Part shown: piece by piece, positions 32,612-43,743 of the stretch
Layout of the letters: each line of letters begins with the position of its first letter
Position numbering within the stretch: position 1 is the first letter of the stretch
From: Stachybotrys elegans
Lineage: Eukaryota; Ascomycota; Sordariomycetes; Hypocreales; Stachybotryaceae
Direction of reading: 5' to 3'
Assembly (NCBI GenBank): GCA_020746835.1
Contig: JAGPNK010000004.1
Coordinates: 930,001 to 994,000, forward strand
Length of the DNA: 64,000 bases
The notes under the pieces: generated by a model
Databases searched by the model: none
Told to the model about the DNA's origin: nothing
Seen by the model: only the letters and a program-made list of their open reading frames with translations
Translations under genes and position numbers: made by a program

Positions 32612-33796
32612 GGTGGGCGGCAGCTGAAAACAAAATTTGAGCTGAAGAGCAAACAGACAAACAAACAAGCTAGTAAGCAATTTGGTGCATGCTTGTGATG
32701 ATGGGAATTGGATTGTTTGCTGGGCCTTTTATGGGATGGGAGAGAGGCCCCTGAAATTTCCCCTGGAGATGCTTGGCATGTCCGCGGGCGCCGAGAGCCC
32801 CATGCGGCGGCATCTGGGACGTACCTAGGGTAGGTATGCAAACATCGGCGACCGCGGTCGATGAGTGGGAGATACACACCTCGAGGCCATCGGTACTAGC
32901 CCTCTCTATTGTTCTTTTCTCTCTCTCGCTCCATCTTCTATTCTCTCATTTATTTTATTTTATTATTTTGCTGATTCTTTTTTTATTTTCATTTTTTCAT
33001 TAATAAATTGGGGGATGGGTGGGGGGTGGGGGTTATTGCACAGCCACGTGAGGCGTATCGCGATAGGGTGCAGATCGAGACGTGCACTGTGCTACTGCAC
33101 AACAACGCCTGACAATTCCCCAGGAGAGGCTCAACGACTGACCGGCCCAGATAACCTATCTTTGTGTCATCACCTTTATCTGTTCCATTTCTTTCGCCCC
33201 CATTGCGTGTTTCCTTTGGGCCTTAGCCTTGCTGCAGCTGTCCGCATCACCCAATCAGCAGCTCCTTCGCACCCCGTTGACCAAGGATCCAGGGAGGAAA
33301 ACTGCCTGTGGCTGGCTGAGAAGCTGAACCAAACATCCATGGATGTAGCTTGGCACGGCTCACAAAGGTCTTGGACTCGAAATAGCAACAAGAAGAACAA
33401 TAGACCAAAATACTGGTGTGAAGCCTCTATCCAAACCAACCTCTGATCCCAATATAAAGCACGCTTCCACCCATCTGGACTGCGGCTTGATTGCTACTTA
33501 CCTACTATTGCCTGCTCCAGCCTTTCGGAACCACCAACAGTACAACCACACCTTCCGCATCTCTTCACTCCTTGCATACCGGGCCACGTCTATCTCCCGC
33601 GGCTTATAGTTTAGGTACCTAAGCCCCTGCCCGGCACTTCCTTCAATACAACCCCGCCTCTACGGCTATCTTATTGAAACCCACTCTCTTCCTCCTGCAT
33701 ATCCCCAATGCAGCACCTCCTCTAACGAAACCCCAGCACAACGCATCTCGCAACATCTCTCTGCTTCGAAGAATCACCAGTGCATCTGAGCGTCAA
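32612..33796. other. Divergent promoter region of the EXPERA and Zn2Cys6 genes
   Basis: This contains T-rich low-complexity DNA at about 32925-33005, followed by G-rich sequence. The right part is pyrimidine-rich and likely the leader of the regulator. No gene was recognised. Confidence 0.45.
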
Positions 33797-35958
33797 ATGA
33801 GTACACCAGACGTTGGAAAAATGGAGGTGGCGCCCCACGCACGGCGTCGCAAAGGTGAGGCAATCCGAGGCACCAAGCACCATCCTCCGCTTCATAGTGT
33901 GTGCTGACAAGGCTGCAGCGTGCGATCTGTGTACCCAGAAACGCATCAAGTGCGACTCCATCAAGCCTCAGTGCTCCAACTGCAAGCTCTACGGCGTGGA
34001 ATGCCGCATCACCGTACAGCCCAAGCAGACGCCTCGTAACCTCAACTCGACGCCGATCCGTAAAGAATCCGCGTCAGGCAAGTAAGTGATTCCCCGCTCC
34101 CTCGGTTTGTCTTCACATCGCATGTGTTGCTCTCTTTTGCGTGTAAAGCTAATTCATCTGGAGAAATGATCGTGCCCACGACATCGAGGCGAGAATCGCT
34201 AGAATCGAGTCCATGATGCAGGCTATCGCTCAAGGCCATACTGTTGGTGCACCCCAGAGCACTGTACCTTCAGCTGCCGCCGCTTCCGAATCCTCCAGCA
34301 TCGAAGTAAGCAATTCCTCTCCCATGGGCAGCGCGTCAGGTTTCGGTATCCAGCACGACGGCCATCTCGAGCTCCCCCCGCTGCATGTCATCCTCCCAGT
34401 TATGCAGGACTTTTTTCACCAGTATAACCATATTGTCCCGCTGTTCCACGAAAAGACCTTCATGGCCATGATCAAGAACTGGCACACGGAGCGCTCGCCC
34501 GCCGAGTGGGCTGCCATACATGTTGCGCTGGCGCTATGCTTCCGCCTCGTATACGGGTTCAGCATGGAGGACCCCAGGGTTGCTGACAGCATCGCTGCTG
34601 CCAAGTTCATGGTGCTTGAACTGATGATGCGCTCTGAGGACCACCTCGGCGTGCAGGTGCTCTTGGGACTGGCGATACTGTCCCTGGGAGCACCGGCAAT
34701 CACGTCTCATAAGGATTCAGCCATGTATACTTCCATGGCGTGCAGGCTGGTTCAGCTTATGAAGTTGCACCGGAGGAGCGAGGGAACCGTCTCCTTTGAT
34801 CAAGTACTTCATCGCAGCCGACTCTTTTGGATCGCATACTACATGGATAGGGTACGTCCAGATATGTCGGCACTGTCTTTGCTCAAGCTCACAGTTCCCA
34901 GGATATCTCGATTCGCTTCCAAGTTCCCTACATGCTCGCTGATGAGGACATCAACCACACCCTCCCCCCTGCTAATCCCACCGATGGCATTAGCAACATA
35001 TACTCTTACCAGAACGGCGCCGCCTGCCTGAACTACCTCCAGATCCGTGTGCAGCTGGCCTACATCTATGGAAAAGTGTATGATTTCACCAAGCCCCAAG
35101 CGTCGTCCCTTCCGCAGGAGGAGCGGGCGAAGCGGCTCATCCGCATCAGCGCCATGTTCTCGCAGTGGAATGCCATGATTGAACCTGACTTTGCCGTCTC
35201 CAATGTTGCTAACAATGTCTCTGGCGTGGCTCTAAACCACATCGCTGATATATACCAAGCGCAGCTTATTGGCCTCCTTGTGGCCCATGGACTATACAAG
35301 TTCGATGAGGATATTATCGACAAGCTTCGAGTCTTTTGTTGTCACTTAGATGGCGTCTTTGAATCGCCAGATAGTGCGTTTCTTCAGGAGCTTGGAGCGC
35401 ATTCTGGATGGTCTGAATGCGTGCACCACAGCAGAACCTGTCTCCGAGTCTTCTTAGCAACCAAAGACAGCGGCGACCACCACCTTTGGTAAGCTGCAAT
35501 CCTAACCCCTAACAGGCCTAATACTTAAACTCCTAGGTCAAACTCCTGTGCCATCTTCGGGGCAGGAGTTCTCCTTCTGATCAACCTTTTGAAGGACCCG
35601 GATAGCTCCTACGCAACCGGGGACCGGACCCTCATTGATGGCTCTCTTGACGTGTTTGATCGTCTCATCGAATACGGTCCGATGGAGAAGAACGCCCTCC
35701 GGGCCGATTTCCAAGGCCTCGAGCGCCAGGCTCGCGCCACCACCCAGCAGCTCGGCCAGCCACAGAAGGCCGAAGCGGCAGAAGCACAAATTCCACAGCC
35801 TGATATGGATAACACTTTGGTGCGTCATCTTCTCCCCTAATCCCCGCCATTCGACCTCTGACACAATATAGATGGGCATCTTTGCGGGTTTCGAGCACAG
35901 CGTGGACTTGGCATTGGAAAACGACTTCTTCATAGACGCCTGGGAACACGTTGGGTGA
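33797..35958 (+). CDS. Zn2Cys6 transcription factor with fungal-specific TF domain
   Basis: Six exons (33797..33854, 33919..34081, 34164..34851, 34902..35488, 35537..35819, 35872..35958) join in frame to give 621 residues. The zinc cluster at about residues 20-48 reads ACDLCTQKRIKCDSIKPQC and then CKLYGVEC further on, with the canonical C-x2-C-x6-C-x6-C-x2-C-x6-C spacing. A short coiled segment (HDIEARIARIESMM) follows as the dimerisation linker. The middle homology domain begins near residue 130 (LPVMQDFFHQYNHIVPLFHEKTF). Such proteins bind CGG-type sites and control catabolic or secondary pathways. Targets are not evident from the neighbours. Confidence 0.93.
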
Positions 35959-36201
35959 ACACCGCTTTGCAAATGGCTTTTTTGAATGGGCTTGTTTACC
36001 CTTGGTTTCGTTCGTCCATGGCGTTTGGGTATCATATTGTGATTCTAGCTAAACAGATAAACAGACAGGCACAGCGTGCCTCCTAATTGCCTCCTGTGAC
36101 CACTTGATGGGGAGGCTCTCGTACGGCTCGATTTGAGCAAACATTATAGAAACAAGAAATCTTTGTCGCAAAACCCAGATATGCAATGCTAATAGTATGC
36201 T

Positions 36202-36891
36202 TCATAGCTCATCAAGCTTCCTCTTCTCCTTTCTCAACACTGCTGCGTGCCGCTTCGAGTGATACTTGACATCGTCCGGGTACAGCGGATTCCATACCGT
36301 GTCGCAAATCCTACACTCGGAGAACGACGGCGCTGCCGTTATATCCAACGTCGTCTGCACCAGTGCGGCAGCCTTGGCCTTTTTCTTCCGTAGCGTCGTC
36401 GCTTCCGCGCCTCTGAGCCTTCGTCTTGCTGGCGGGACGTCTGAATCGGGGGTTTCCGACTCGTCTTCGTCCTGCGGCTCGCTGGACGGCGGGAGAACCG
36501 GACGTATGCGCAGCGTGCGTGGTCGTTTCCTCCGCACCGGCGAAGATGGCTCTGTGCTTGCCTCGGTGGCGGGTGGTGATTGCGCCGCTGTAGGTTGCCG
36601 TACCACGGGTTTGAAGTAACTCAATATCGATCCTTTCTTCGCCGGGGGCTCCTGTTTCTCTTCGACGTGCGGCGGCGGCTCGACAGCGGGCGCTGTTGTT
36701 TCCGGGCTCGTTCTTCGCTTCTTGGAGGGCGGTTCGCCTCGGGGATCGGGACGCCGGCTATACGTGCGCAGCGGCTTATCTCGCCGCTGGGGCATGCCCG
36801 GTTTTGTGCTGGACGGGCGCTGCGTCAGTGGGAATTATAGGATGGAAGCGAAGGAGACTTACATGGCGTAGTCTTGGGAAGGAGATGTCAT
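36202..36891 (-). CDS. ESCO/Eco1-type C2H2 zinc-finger protein lacking the acetyltransferase domain
   Basis: Exons 36891..36863 and 36808..36202 (54-base intron) give 211 residues beginning MTSPSQDYAITKPGMPQRRD. The body is basic and disordered. A PIP-box-like element GSILSYFKPV lies near residue 70. A second such element, LVQTTLDI, directly precedes the zinc finger CRICDTVWNPLYPDDVKYHSKRH (quoted here as ECRIC, then KYHSKRH), of C-x2-C-x12-H-x4-H type as in Eco1/Ctf7/ESCO cohesin acetyltransferases. The frame stops right after the finger and no acetyltransferase domain follows in any frame. It could bind PCNA or chromatin without acetylating Smc3. The upstream exon rests on good splice sites; if it is wrong, translation starts at 36795. 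Confidence 0.75.
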
Positions 36892-37291
36892 TATGGGCCC
36901 TGAGAAAAAGGAAAGAAGGGTAATAATAAGGAAGCGAGAAAAGAATCATGTGAAGATGGCGTGAAAAGTGCTGAAATCGGGTTGGGCGCACCGAAGATGG
37001 CGAGAAGATGGGCCGAACGCGTCGAGGCGCGTGGATGCCACTTTGAAGGTCCCCCACATTTGGGGACGCGTGGGGGACGTGCGTTTGACGCGACGTCACA
37101 TGTAATTCATGTTCACGTCAATTAATTAGCTGCGCGCACGCCACTTTAATTGACTTCGACGTGTACGGAGTACAGAGTAGCATTTACCCATACGCATGCA
37201 CCGATTATCGAGCCGCAGGCGAGGACAGCCTCCCCGGCAGGGGCCGCCGGAGGCATACAAGATATATTTATTTGTTCTATATTGCCAATGA
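36892..37291. other. Intergenic region with one full 47-bp repeat
   Basis: Promoter of the zinc-finger gene and the 3' flank of the Vma12 gene. The full repeat copy at 37209-37255 lies 36 bases beyond the Vma12 stop and is probably transcribed in its 3' UTR. Confidence 0.5.
37209..37255 (+). repeat. 47-bp GC-rich palindromic repeat, copy A
   Basis: Starts CGAGCCGCAGGCGAGG and ends GCCGGAGGCA. It contains the inner inverted pair CCCC/GGGG and the outer pair GCCTCC/GGAGGC. It aligns without gaps to the copies at 40787, 41523 and 58150. Confidence 0.8.
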
Positions 37292-38200
37292 TTAATCTTT
37301 AGGATCGCTTGTAGCTGGTAGATTCCTTCTTCTCAGAGTGCCGTCATCTTTTTCTTCAAGCAACACGGTCTTGTCATTCTCACCCGCGTCTTCTTCTCCC
37401 ACCACCCAAGTCTGCACAACCTCCTTGATCTCCTTGACAGCGTCCTGCTTGACCTTGGCCTCGCCCAGCCGCCAGACATAGATGGAATAGACAGCCACCT
37501 CTGCGACACCGACGAGGATGCTGCCGCCGAGGGTGAGGAATATGCGCGCGGGCAGCGTCCACCACCGGGCGAGCACCCACAGCGTGCCGGCGACGCCGAG
37601 GATGCTGACCATGAAGTTGATGATGAGCATGACCTGGCGGTGGACGTCGTTGTAGGTGACTTCGTCGTCGCCGACGTCCGCTGCCGTCGTGGGGCGGTTC
37701 ACCTCGGAGAAGGCGGCTTGGGAGGCCGAGCCTGCGAAGGAGGCCGAGTGGTGCTGGGGCTGGTTGACCATTCGCTCGTAGGTGCGGGCTTCTTGTTCGC
37801 GTCGGAGGCGGGCCATGAGGGCCTTGTATTCGGGGGACTGGGCTCGTGGGTTAGCGGGGTGAGAGGTAGCGGTGCGTTGGGGAGGGGGAGGGGGCGTTAC
37901 GGGTTCGGGCTTGGAGGGTGGAGGGGGGATGTAGACGTGCGATCCGTGGAGGAGTTTCTCGAGGGAGGTGGGAGATGCTTCGTTGCTCTTCAATTCCTTC
38001 CATAGATGAAGAATCTGGCTGTGTGCGATGGGCTTGCCAACCGCAGGCTCGGCCAGGGACGGTTCTGAAGCATCTCGCTGCGCTCCCCCTTCGGCGGTCG
38101 TATCGCCAGTCTCATTCCCCTGGGTTGCGTCCTTCGCTTCAGCATCCCGCCTTTGCTCCAGTGCCGCAACGACAGCCGGCGTCATCGTGAGGAGAACCAT
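37292..38200 (-). CDS. vma12: V-ATPase assembly factor Vma12 (Vph2 family)
   Basis: Single exon, 302 residues. The N-terminal half is soluble and Pro/Glu-rich. The conserved Vma12 core is SPEYKALMARLRREQEARTY (about 125-145), then EVTYNDVHRQVMLIINFMVS and GSILVGVAEVAVYSIYVW, with two transmembrane helices at about 190-210 and 220-245. In yeast Vma12 works with Vma22 and Vma21 in the ER to assemble the Vo sector of the vacuolar proton pump. A second in-frame Met at residue 6 could be the start. The gene is divergent from the polyprenyl synthase gene, 746 bases apart. Confidence 0.9.
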   Translation of the reverse strand: MVLLTMTPAVVAALEQRRDAEAKDATQGNETGDTTAEGGAQRDASEPSLAEPAVGKPIAHSQILHLWKELKSNEASPTSLEKLLHGSHVYIPPPPSKPEPVTPPPPPQRTATSHPANPRAQSPEYKALMARLRREQEARTYERMVNQPQHHSASFAGSASQAAFSEVNRPTTAADVGDDEVTYNDVHRQVMLIINFMVSILGVAGTLWVLARWWTLPARIFLTLGGSILVGVAEVAVYSIYVWRLGEAKVKQDAVKEIKEVVQTWVVGEEDAGENDKTVLLEEKDDGTLRRRNLPATSDPKD

Positions 38201-38946
38201 GGCGGGCGGTCCAAGACCCCGTCGGGGTAGCTAGCGATGTCGCGTAAAGCGCAAGAGGAGAAGGGCTCGCAGTCGTCACCGGCCTATCAGGTACGGAAGA
38301 GATATCGCATGCGGGCTACGCTGTGCTGGGCGGTGGACATGTGCGTGCAAGCGAGAATGTTGGTTGCCTTGCAGTCCCTTCTCTTGGCCATCTTTCCGTG
38401 GTCTAAGACGTAGGTGTGGAGCCTTTGGAGGCCCTGTTGCTGCACCCGCTCCTCCATCCTACAGTGGGTGATACAGCGGTCTAGCCATGCAGCGGTGGAG
38501 ACTCTGCCTATCCGGCCAATCATGCTCTCAGCCGACCTATCGGGTGGGGTCCAGATCGATGGTTTGATTTCCCGTCCGTCGTCTCTTTTTTTTCTTTCTA
38601 TTGAAAAAGCTCGTAGGCTCTGCGTTGGCTGCATCGACAAAGGTCTCGTGTGTGTGTGTGCCCCGGCCCTCATCCCCCAACACCCGACTTGCACGCCCCG
38701 AAACATAGATATACGCCTGTGGACCGTATCCAATTGCAGCTTCCGGATCTTTGTTTCTGCGTTTCGGACCATTGTGAGCGTCATTGAGACCGGCTTCCCG
38801 TGGGCAAAGGTCGCGCGTTTCCGGGCGACCCCCTTGCTCGGCTTTGATCGAGCTTGCTTTGATCGCCCACGCGCGATTTGAGGAGCTTCTCTGCTCCCAC
38901 TGAACCTCCCGACTTTTCAACCCTGGGTGGTTTTTTCTCCCCGGCC
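38201..38946. promoter_or_regulatory. Divergent promoter region of Vma12 and Coq1
   Basis: Sequence between two start codons pointing away from each other. The frame of Coq1 is open a little upstream of its ATG but only from a TTG. No gene was recognised. Confidence 0.45.
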
Positions 38947-40351
38947 ATGCAGATACGTCCTCGGGCCTCGGCGCTCCGCAGCGCCGTGGCTTCCAACTGT
39001 GCTTTGTGCGCACCTCGGCACACGACACCGGCTTCCGCAAGCCTCCGGTTATCCGCACATCGAGCCGCGATACACACGACACAGCGAAATGAATCGGCCT
39101 GGGCTGCCGCTGCGCAGGTGGCGTCCAACGTGGTGGGAAATACGATCAAGCGTGCTACCAAGGGCGGCATGGCCATCGACCTCGACCCGGTGGGCGCTGA
39201 GATGCAGTTCTTGACGGGCAACGTCCGGAAGCTGCTCGGCTCCGGGCATCCGTCTCTTGATCGCGTAGCAAAGTACTATACCCAGGCCCAGGGCAAGCAC
39301 ATGCGCCCGCTCATTGTCCTGCTCATGAGCCGTGCTACCTACCTATGTCCCAAGTCTCCGCCAACCCGCCACGACCTCCCTCCCGGCGTCGACACGTCCA
39401 TCTCCCCCACTCACATCCTCGCTGACGTGAACCCTTCGGCGCCGCTGGCCACCGAGGCCGAGCTTGCCGAGGGCGATCAACCGAACACGGCAGACATCCT
39501 CCCCAGCCAGCGTCGCCTGGCCGAGATTACTGAGCTTATCCACACGGCTTCGCTGCTGCACGACGATGTTATCGACCACTCCGTCTCGCGCCGCGGCTCT
39601 CCCTCAGCCAACCTCGAATTTGGCAACAAGATGGCCGTCCTTGCCGGCGACTTCCTGCTGGGCCGTGCCTCTGTCGCTCTGGCTCGTCTTCGCAATGTCG
39701 AGGTGACGGAACTCTTGGCTACCGTCATTGCCAACCTCGTCGAGGGCGAGTTCATGCAGCTCAAGAACACGGCACACGACGAGAAGAACCCCCAGTACTC
39801 GGAGGAAACTCTGAACTATTACCTGCAGAAGACGTATCTCAAGACTGCCAGTCTGATTTCAAAGTCGTGCCGCGCAGCCGCCCTCCTCGGTGGCTCCGAC
39901 AGCCAGACCGTCGAGGCGGCCTACTCGTACGGACGCAACCTCGGCCTGGCGTTCCAGCTCGTCGACGACATGCTGGATTACACTCAGAGCGGCCAGAAGC
40001 TCGGAAAGCCTGCGGGCGCCGACCTCGAGCTGGGCCTGGCGACAGCACCTTTGCTGTTTGCTTGGAAGCAGATGCCTGAGCTGGGAGCTCTGGTGGGCCG
40101 AAAGTTTGAGAATGAGGGGGATGTTGCACTGGTAAGTAGACGATGTACATTTGGCGACCGTAATGAGTGGCAGCTGACACACACCCCAGGCACGTGAGAT
40201 GGTACTCCGCAGCGACGGTATCGAGCAGACGCGAGCGCTGGCGCACGACTACGCACAACGAGCCATAGCCGCCATCGCCGATTTCCCGGACGGCGACGCC
40301 AAGGACGGCCTGGTCGAGATGGCTCACAGGACCATCCAGCGACGCAAGTAA
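38947..40351 (+). CDS. coq1: Polyprenyl (hexa-/decaprenyl) diphosphate synthase, mitochondrial, ubiquinone side chain
   Basis: Exons 38947..40131 and 40190..40351 (58-base intron) give 448 residues. The N-terminus MQIRPRASALRSAVASN is an Arg/Ser/Ala-rich mitochondrial presequence. The trans-isoprenyl synthase fold shows both Asp-rich motifs, LLHDDVIDHS (Asp 206-210) and FQLVDDMLDY (340-344), with GKHMRPL, LAGDFLLGRA and EGEFMQL also matching the Coq1 family. The enzyme extends farnesyl or geranylgeranyl diphosphate to the ubiquinone tail in mitochondria. There is an insert of about 50 residues between the first helices (about 130-185, Pro/Ser-rich), common in filamentous fungi. Tail length cannot be read from sequence with certainty. 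Confidence 0.95.
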
Positions 40352-40388
40352 TCGAAGCTGCGTCGCTTTGACGAAACTTGGAAACTCA

Positions 40389-40418
40389 CCACCAACACCA
40401 CCACCACCACCACCACTC
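40389..40418. repeat. ACC microsatellite
   Basis: About ten near-perfect ACC units just beyond the Coq1 stop codon, probably in the 3' UTR. Confidence 0.7.
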
Positions 40419-40786
40419 AATGGAACTGTATATACTTTCCACACGAATTGCATTCACTTGGACCTTGGCCTTGGCATGGCATTCTGGTATAGATGCGAGA
40501 GGGGGTAAACAGGCCTTATGAGACTAAGAAACTGGGTCGGAAAGAGATCTAGAGGGAGATAGTGGGGATGTGTACGATTTAGTGTATCTGTACAGATTTA
40601 CATCTTGATAGATTTGGTGCGCGGATGCATCACCGCCAGGTGCATAGCCGCACGAGACGCTCGTCTACGTGATAGAGCAGAGCGGTGAGGAGACTGGCTA
40701 CGACCCGATGATGCCACCATTTATCCGCCTCTCTTGTACTTACAATGCAATACTTCATTAAAGGCAAACTTTGGTGATGAGTGGTG

Positions 40787-40833
40787 TGCTTCCGGCGGCC
40801 CCTTCCGGGGAGGTTGTCCTCGCCTTCGGCTCG
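40787..40833 (-). repeat. 47-bp GC-rich palindromic repeat, copy C
   Basis: Reverse orientation relative to copy A. It starts TGCTTCCGGCGG and ends CTTCGGCTCG. It differs from copy B at two positions, both C-to-T on the plus strand. Confidence 0.8.
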
Positions 40834-41088
40834 CGCGGAGGATGTGATGTGTGCGCTGGTGATGGGGTCAGGCAGGACAGGGCAGTAAGCAGAGTTCGAG
40901 ACCTTTGGGAGTGGAGATGTTGTACGTAAGAAGGGGAGAGGGATGATGGCTCAGCAGCATACGAAGCAGAAAAAACAAACGACACTAGGAGGATGCATGA
41001 CTTAACAATGCGGTCGACCGAGGCTATTCGCAGATTTGGCGCAAGGGCCAGGTTTTGGTCGAGTAATAGAAACACACTGTGGTCGCTG

Positions 41089-42020
41089 GATAAGAGAAAC
41101 TCGTTATCCAACCATTACTCGATGGAATGGAGCGATTGGTGTGCGCCCGCTGAGGTAGCCGTTTACGCCACGGGGGGATTACGCCTATGGACCCTGATGA
41201 TCCCCTACTGCTTCTGGACGTGGTCCGATAAGCGGCCTTGAAGCCAGTTTCCTCTTGTCACCTTTTTCCGAGGCCGGGTGCAAAGAGGAACATGGCGGTG
41301 TGATGCGCTGTAACGTGTGCGGCGTCGGATCTCTTGGCCTCGCCTGGCTAAGATGCCCGTTTATAACGGATGCAGTGAGCGATAAATAAGAAAGAGGACG
41401 GAGAGATAAGGGAATTGTCCCCGCGATATGCACCCCGCAAATCAAACTCAATGGGGGAGATAAGCAACCCAACGCACACGTCGCCGCAAGAAACGAGATA
41501 ATGCCTCGCCTCATATACCCGACGAGCCGAAGGCGAGGACAGCCTCCCCGGAAGGGGCCGCCGGAGGCACTCCAGCCAACGAATGTGCGTGCTGAGAAAT
41601 GCAGCTATCCGCGCAATGGCCCTTATTAGTGGACGGTTCGGTTTCTTATCTCAGCCATGGCGGCACCAGGAACATGCCCCACACAGCTTGGTTCGTCGGG
41701 AACTGGCAGGGCGAGTCAAGATACGGGCTTTTTGCTTTCTTTGACCTCTGGGGGGAGAGATAAGGGGCGGATCCTCTCTCTGTTCATGCTGAGAGGGAGG
41801 GTGGGTTATCGGGCTGCTCCGATGGGCAGATGGGATGGAGGGAGAGAGCCTGCTTATCGGGCGTGAGGGTTCGTGCTCCTCGTTTTAAATCTGAGGAGCG
41901 GCGTATCGTAGATTCTTCTTCCTGTCCCTTTTCGTATGCTGTTGGATCTTATCTGAGTGTTATCGTGAAGTTATCGCCATTCTTATCCCCCCCCCTTGCT
42001 CTCTGCCACCCCGCGATAAG
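41089..42020. promoter_or_regulatory. Cluster of GATA (AreA/Nit2-type) sites upstream of allantoinase
   Basis: Canonical GATAAG or CTTATC occurs at 41089, 41227, 41405, 41459, 41645, 41759, 41853, 41948, 41982 and 42015, with variants GATAAA, GATAAT and GATAAC (either strand) between them. Clusters of such sites bind AreA/Nit2 and mediate nitrogen-catabolite derepression of purine-use genes. Four lie within about 120 bases of the ATG. Confidence 0.65.
41523..41569 (+). repeat. 47-bp GC-rich palindromic repeat, copy B
   Basis: Forward orientation. It starts CGAGCCGAAGGCGAGG and ends GCCGGAGGCA. It faces copy C across 689 bases as an inverted pair. Confidence 0.8.
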
Positions 42021-42062
42021 CCGACACACTTTTGTCTTTGTTGACCCTTTTTCACTTCCATC

Positions 42063-43743
42063 ATGGAGAGCAGCGTGCAGGCGTCGGATATGGGACCCGT
42101 GACGGTGCTCGTGTCCTCGCGGTGTGTGCTGACACGACCTGACGACTCGCTCGTCGTGTCGCCCGCCACCATTTCTGTATCGTCTCTGACGGGCAAGATT
42201 GTCGACATCGTGCCCGAGATTGTGCCTGCCTCTGCCTTCCCCTCCTCTGTCGTCTACGTCGACCACTCGCCCAAGCTGCTGCTCCCGGGCCTCGTCGACG
42301 CCCATGTCCACCTCAATGAGCCGGGTCGCTCCGAGTGGGAGGGCTTCTGGACGGGCACGCAGGCCGCGGCGTCGGGTGGTGTGACGACTGTCGTCGACAT
42401 GCCACTCAATGCCATCCCGCCCACCACGACTGTCGACGGCTTCCGCGAGAAGCTCAAGGCCAGCCAGGGGCAGTGCTGGGTTGATGTCGGCTTCTATGGC
42501 GGCGTTATCCCCGGCAATGCCGACCAGTTGAAGCCGCTCGTCGAGGAGGGAGTGCGCGGCTTCAAGGGCTTCCTCATCGACTCTGGTGTAAGCACACGAC
42601 ATGACCTCTTCTCTCTCACTCTGCCCCCTTCTTCCCTGTTCATCCCCTAATGATGGTATGCTCTAGGTCGATGAGTTCCCCGCCATCTCCAGCAAGGACG
42701 TGGCCCTCGCCATGGAGACGCTCAAGGACGCACCCACGACGCTCATGTTCCACGCCGAGATGCTGCCCCCGATCGCAGACTCGGTGGGCGACAGCGTCCA
42801 GACATCCGAGCCCCCGCTGGCGCCGCACGGTGAGCTGAGCGCCTACGCCACGTTCCTCGAGTCGCGCCCGCCGGCCTTTGAGACGTACGCCATCGAGGAG
42901 ATCCTGTCGCTGGCGCACCTCGCGCCGTCGCTGCACCTGCACATTGTGCACCTGTCCGCCATGCAGTGCGTGCCGATCCTGCGCGCTGCCCGTGCCCGCG
43001 GCATCAACATCACGGCCGAGACGTGCTTCCACTACCTGGGCCTGGCGGCCGAGGATATCGAAAAGGGCGACACCAGGCACAAGTGCTGCCCGCCCATCCG
43101 CGAGAGCAACAACCGCGACGCCCTGTGGGAGGAGCTCGTCGCCGAGGATTCCTGCATCCGCACCGTCGTGTCAGACCACTCTCCCTGCACGCCCGACCTC
43201 AAGCTGCTGCCGTCGCACCTGGAGCCCCCCACCAGCGGAACCATGACGCCGTCCGACTCGGGCATCGACGTGTCCACGCCCGCAGAGCTGCAGGATGGCG
43301 CCACGGCGCCTGCCAAGCAGTTGCGCGGCGACTTCTTCGCTGCGTGGGGCGGCATCTCCTCCGTCGGGCTCGGGCTGCCGGTGCTGCACTCGGCGGCCAA
43401 GCAGCGCAGCGCCACGGCCAAGGTGCCCAGCGCGACCGACATTGTGCGGCTGTGCTGCCAGGCGACGGCGGCGCAGGTGGGCTTGTCGCACCGCAAGGGC
43501 GCGCTGCGGGTGGGCATGGACGCCGACGTGTGCGTGTTCGACGACGGGCTCGAGTGGACGTTTTCGCAGGGCGACATGCGCTGGAAGAACCGCTGCTCGC
43601 CGTGGGAAGGGCACGACTTCACGGGCCGCGTGACCGAGACGTGGCTGCGCGGCGTCAAGGTGTTTGAGCTGGGCGGTGCGAATGGCGGCTTCGTGGGGGG
43701 TAAGCCGACTGGCCGGCCCATCACCGAGAAGCGCACGGCATGA
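42063..43743 (+). CDS. Allantoinase
   Basis: Exons 42063..42587 and 42667..43743 (79-base intron) give 533 residues. The amidohydrolase metal ligands are visible: [11 protein letters not shown] (His81, His83), the probable carboxylated Lys168 in [22 protein letters not shown] and the Asp in [25 protein letters not shown] and [10 protein letters not shown] match eukaryotic allantoinases. It hydrolyses allantoin to allantoate, a step in using purines as nitrogen source (yeast Dal1 ortholog). The insert after CTPDLK (Thr/Ser/Pro-rich, about residues 385-420) is variable in fungi. The dense GATA array upstream indicates nitrogen regulation. Confidence 0.96.

Larger units (their letters stand above)
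40352..42062. other. Intergenic region with two inverted repeats and a GATA-site array
   Basis: It holds the Coq1 3' flank with an ACC microsatellite, two 47-bp repeat copies in inverted orientation (40787 and 41523) and many GATAAG/CTTATC sites leading up to allantoinase. No ORF was recognised. Confidence 0.55.

Noticed and set aside
40787..41569. Target-site duplication for a MITE
   Set aside because: Flanks GTGGTG and CTCCAG do not match, so the transposon reading stays tentative.
42966..43667. Plus-strand 233-aa Arg/Ala-rich frame and minus-strand 43032..43736 frame
   Set aside because: Other-phase readings of allantoinase, which has catalytic motifs in the accepted frame.
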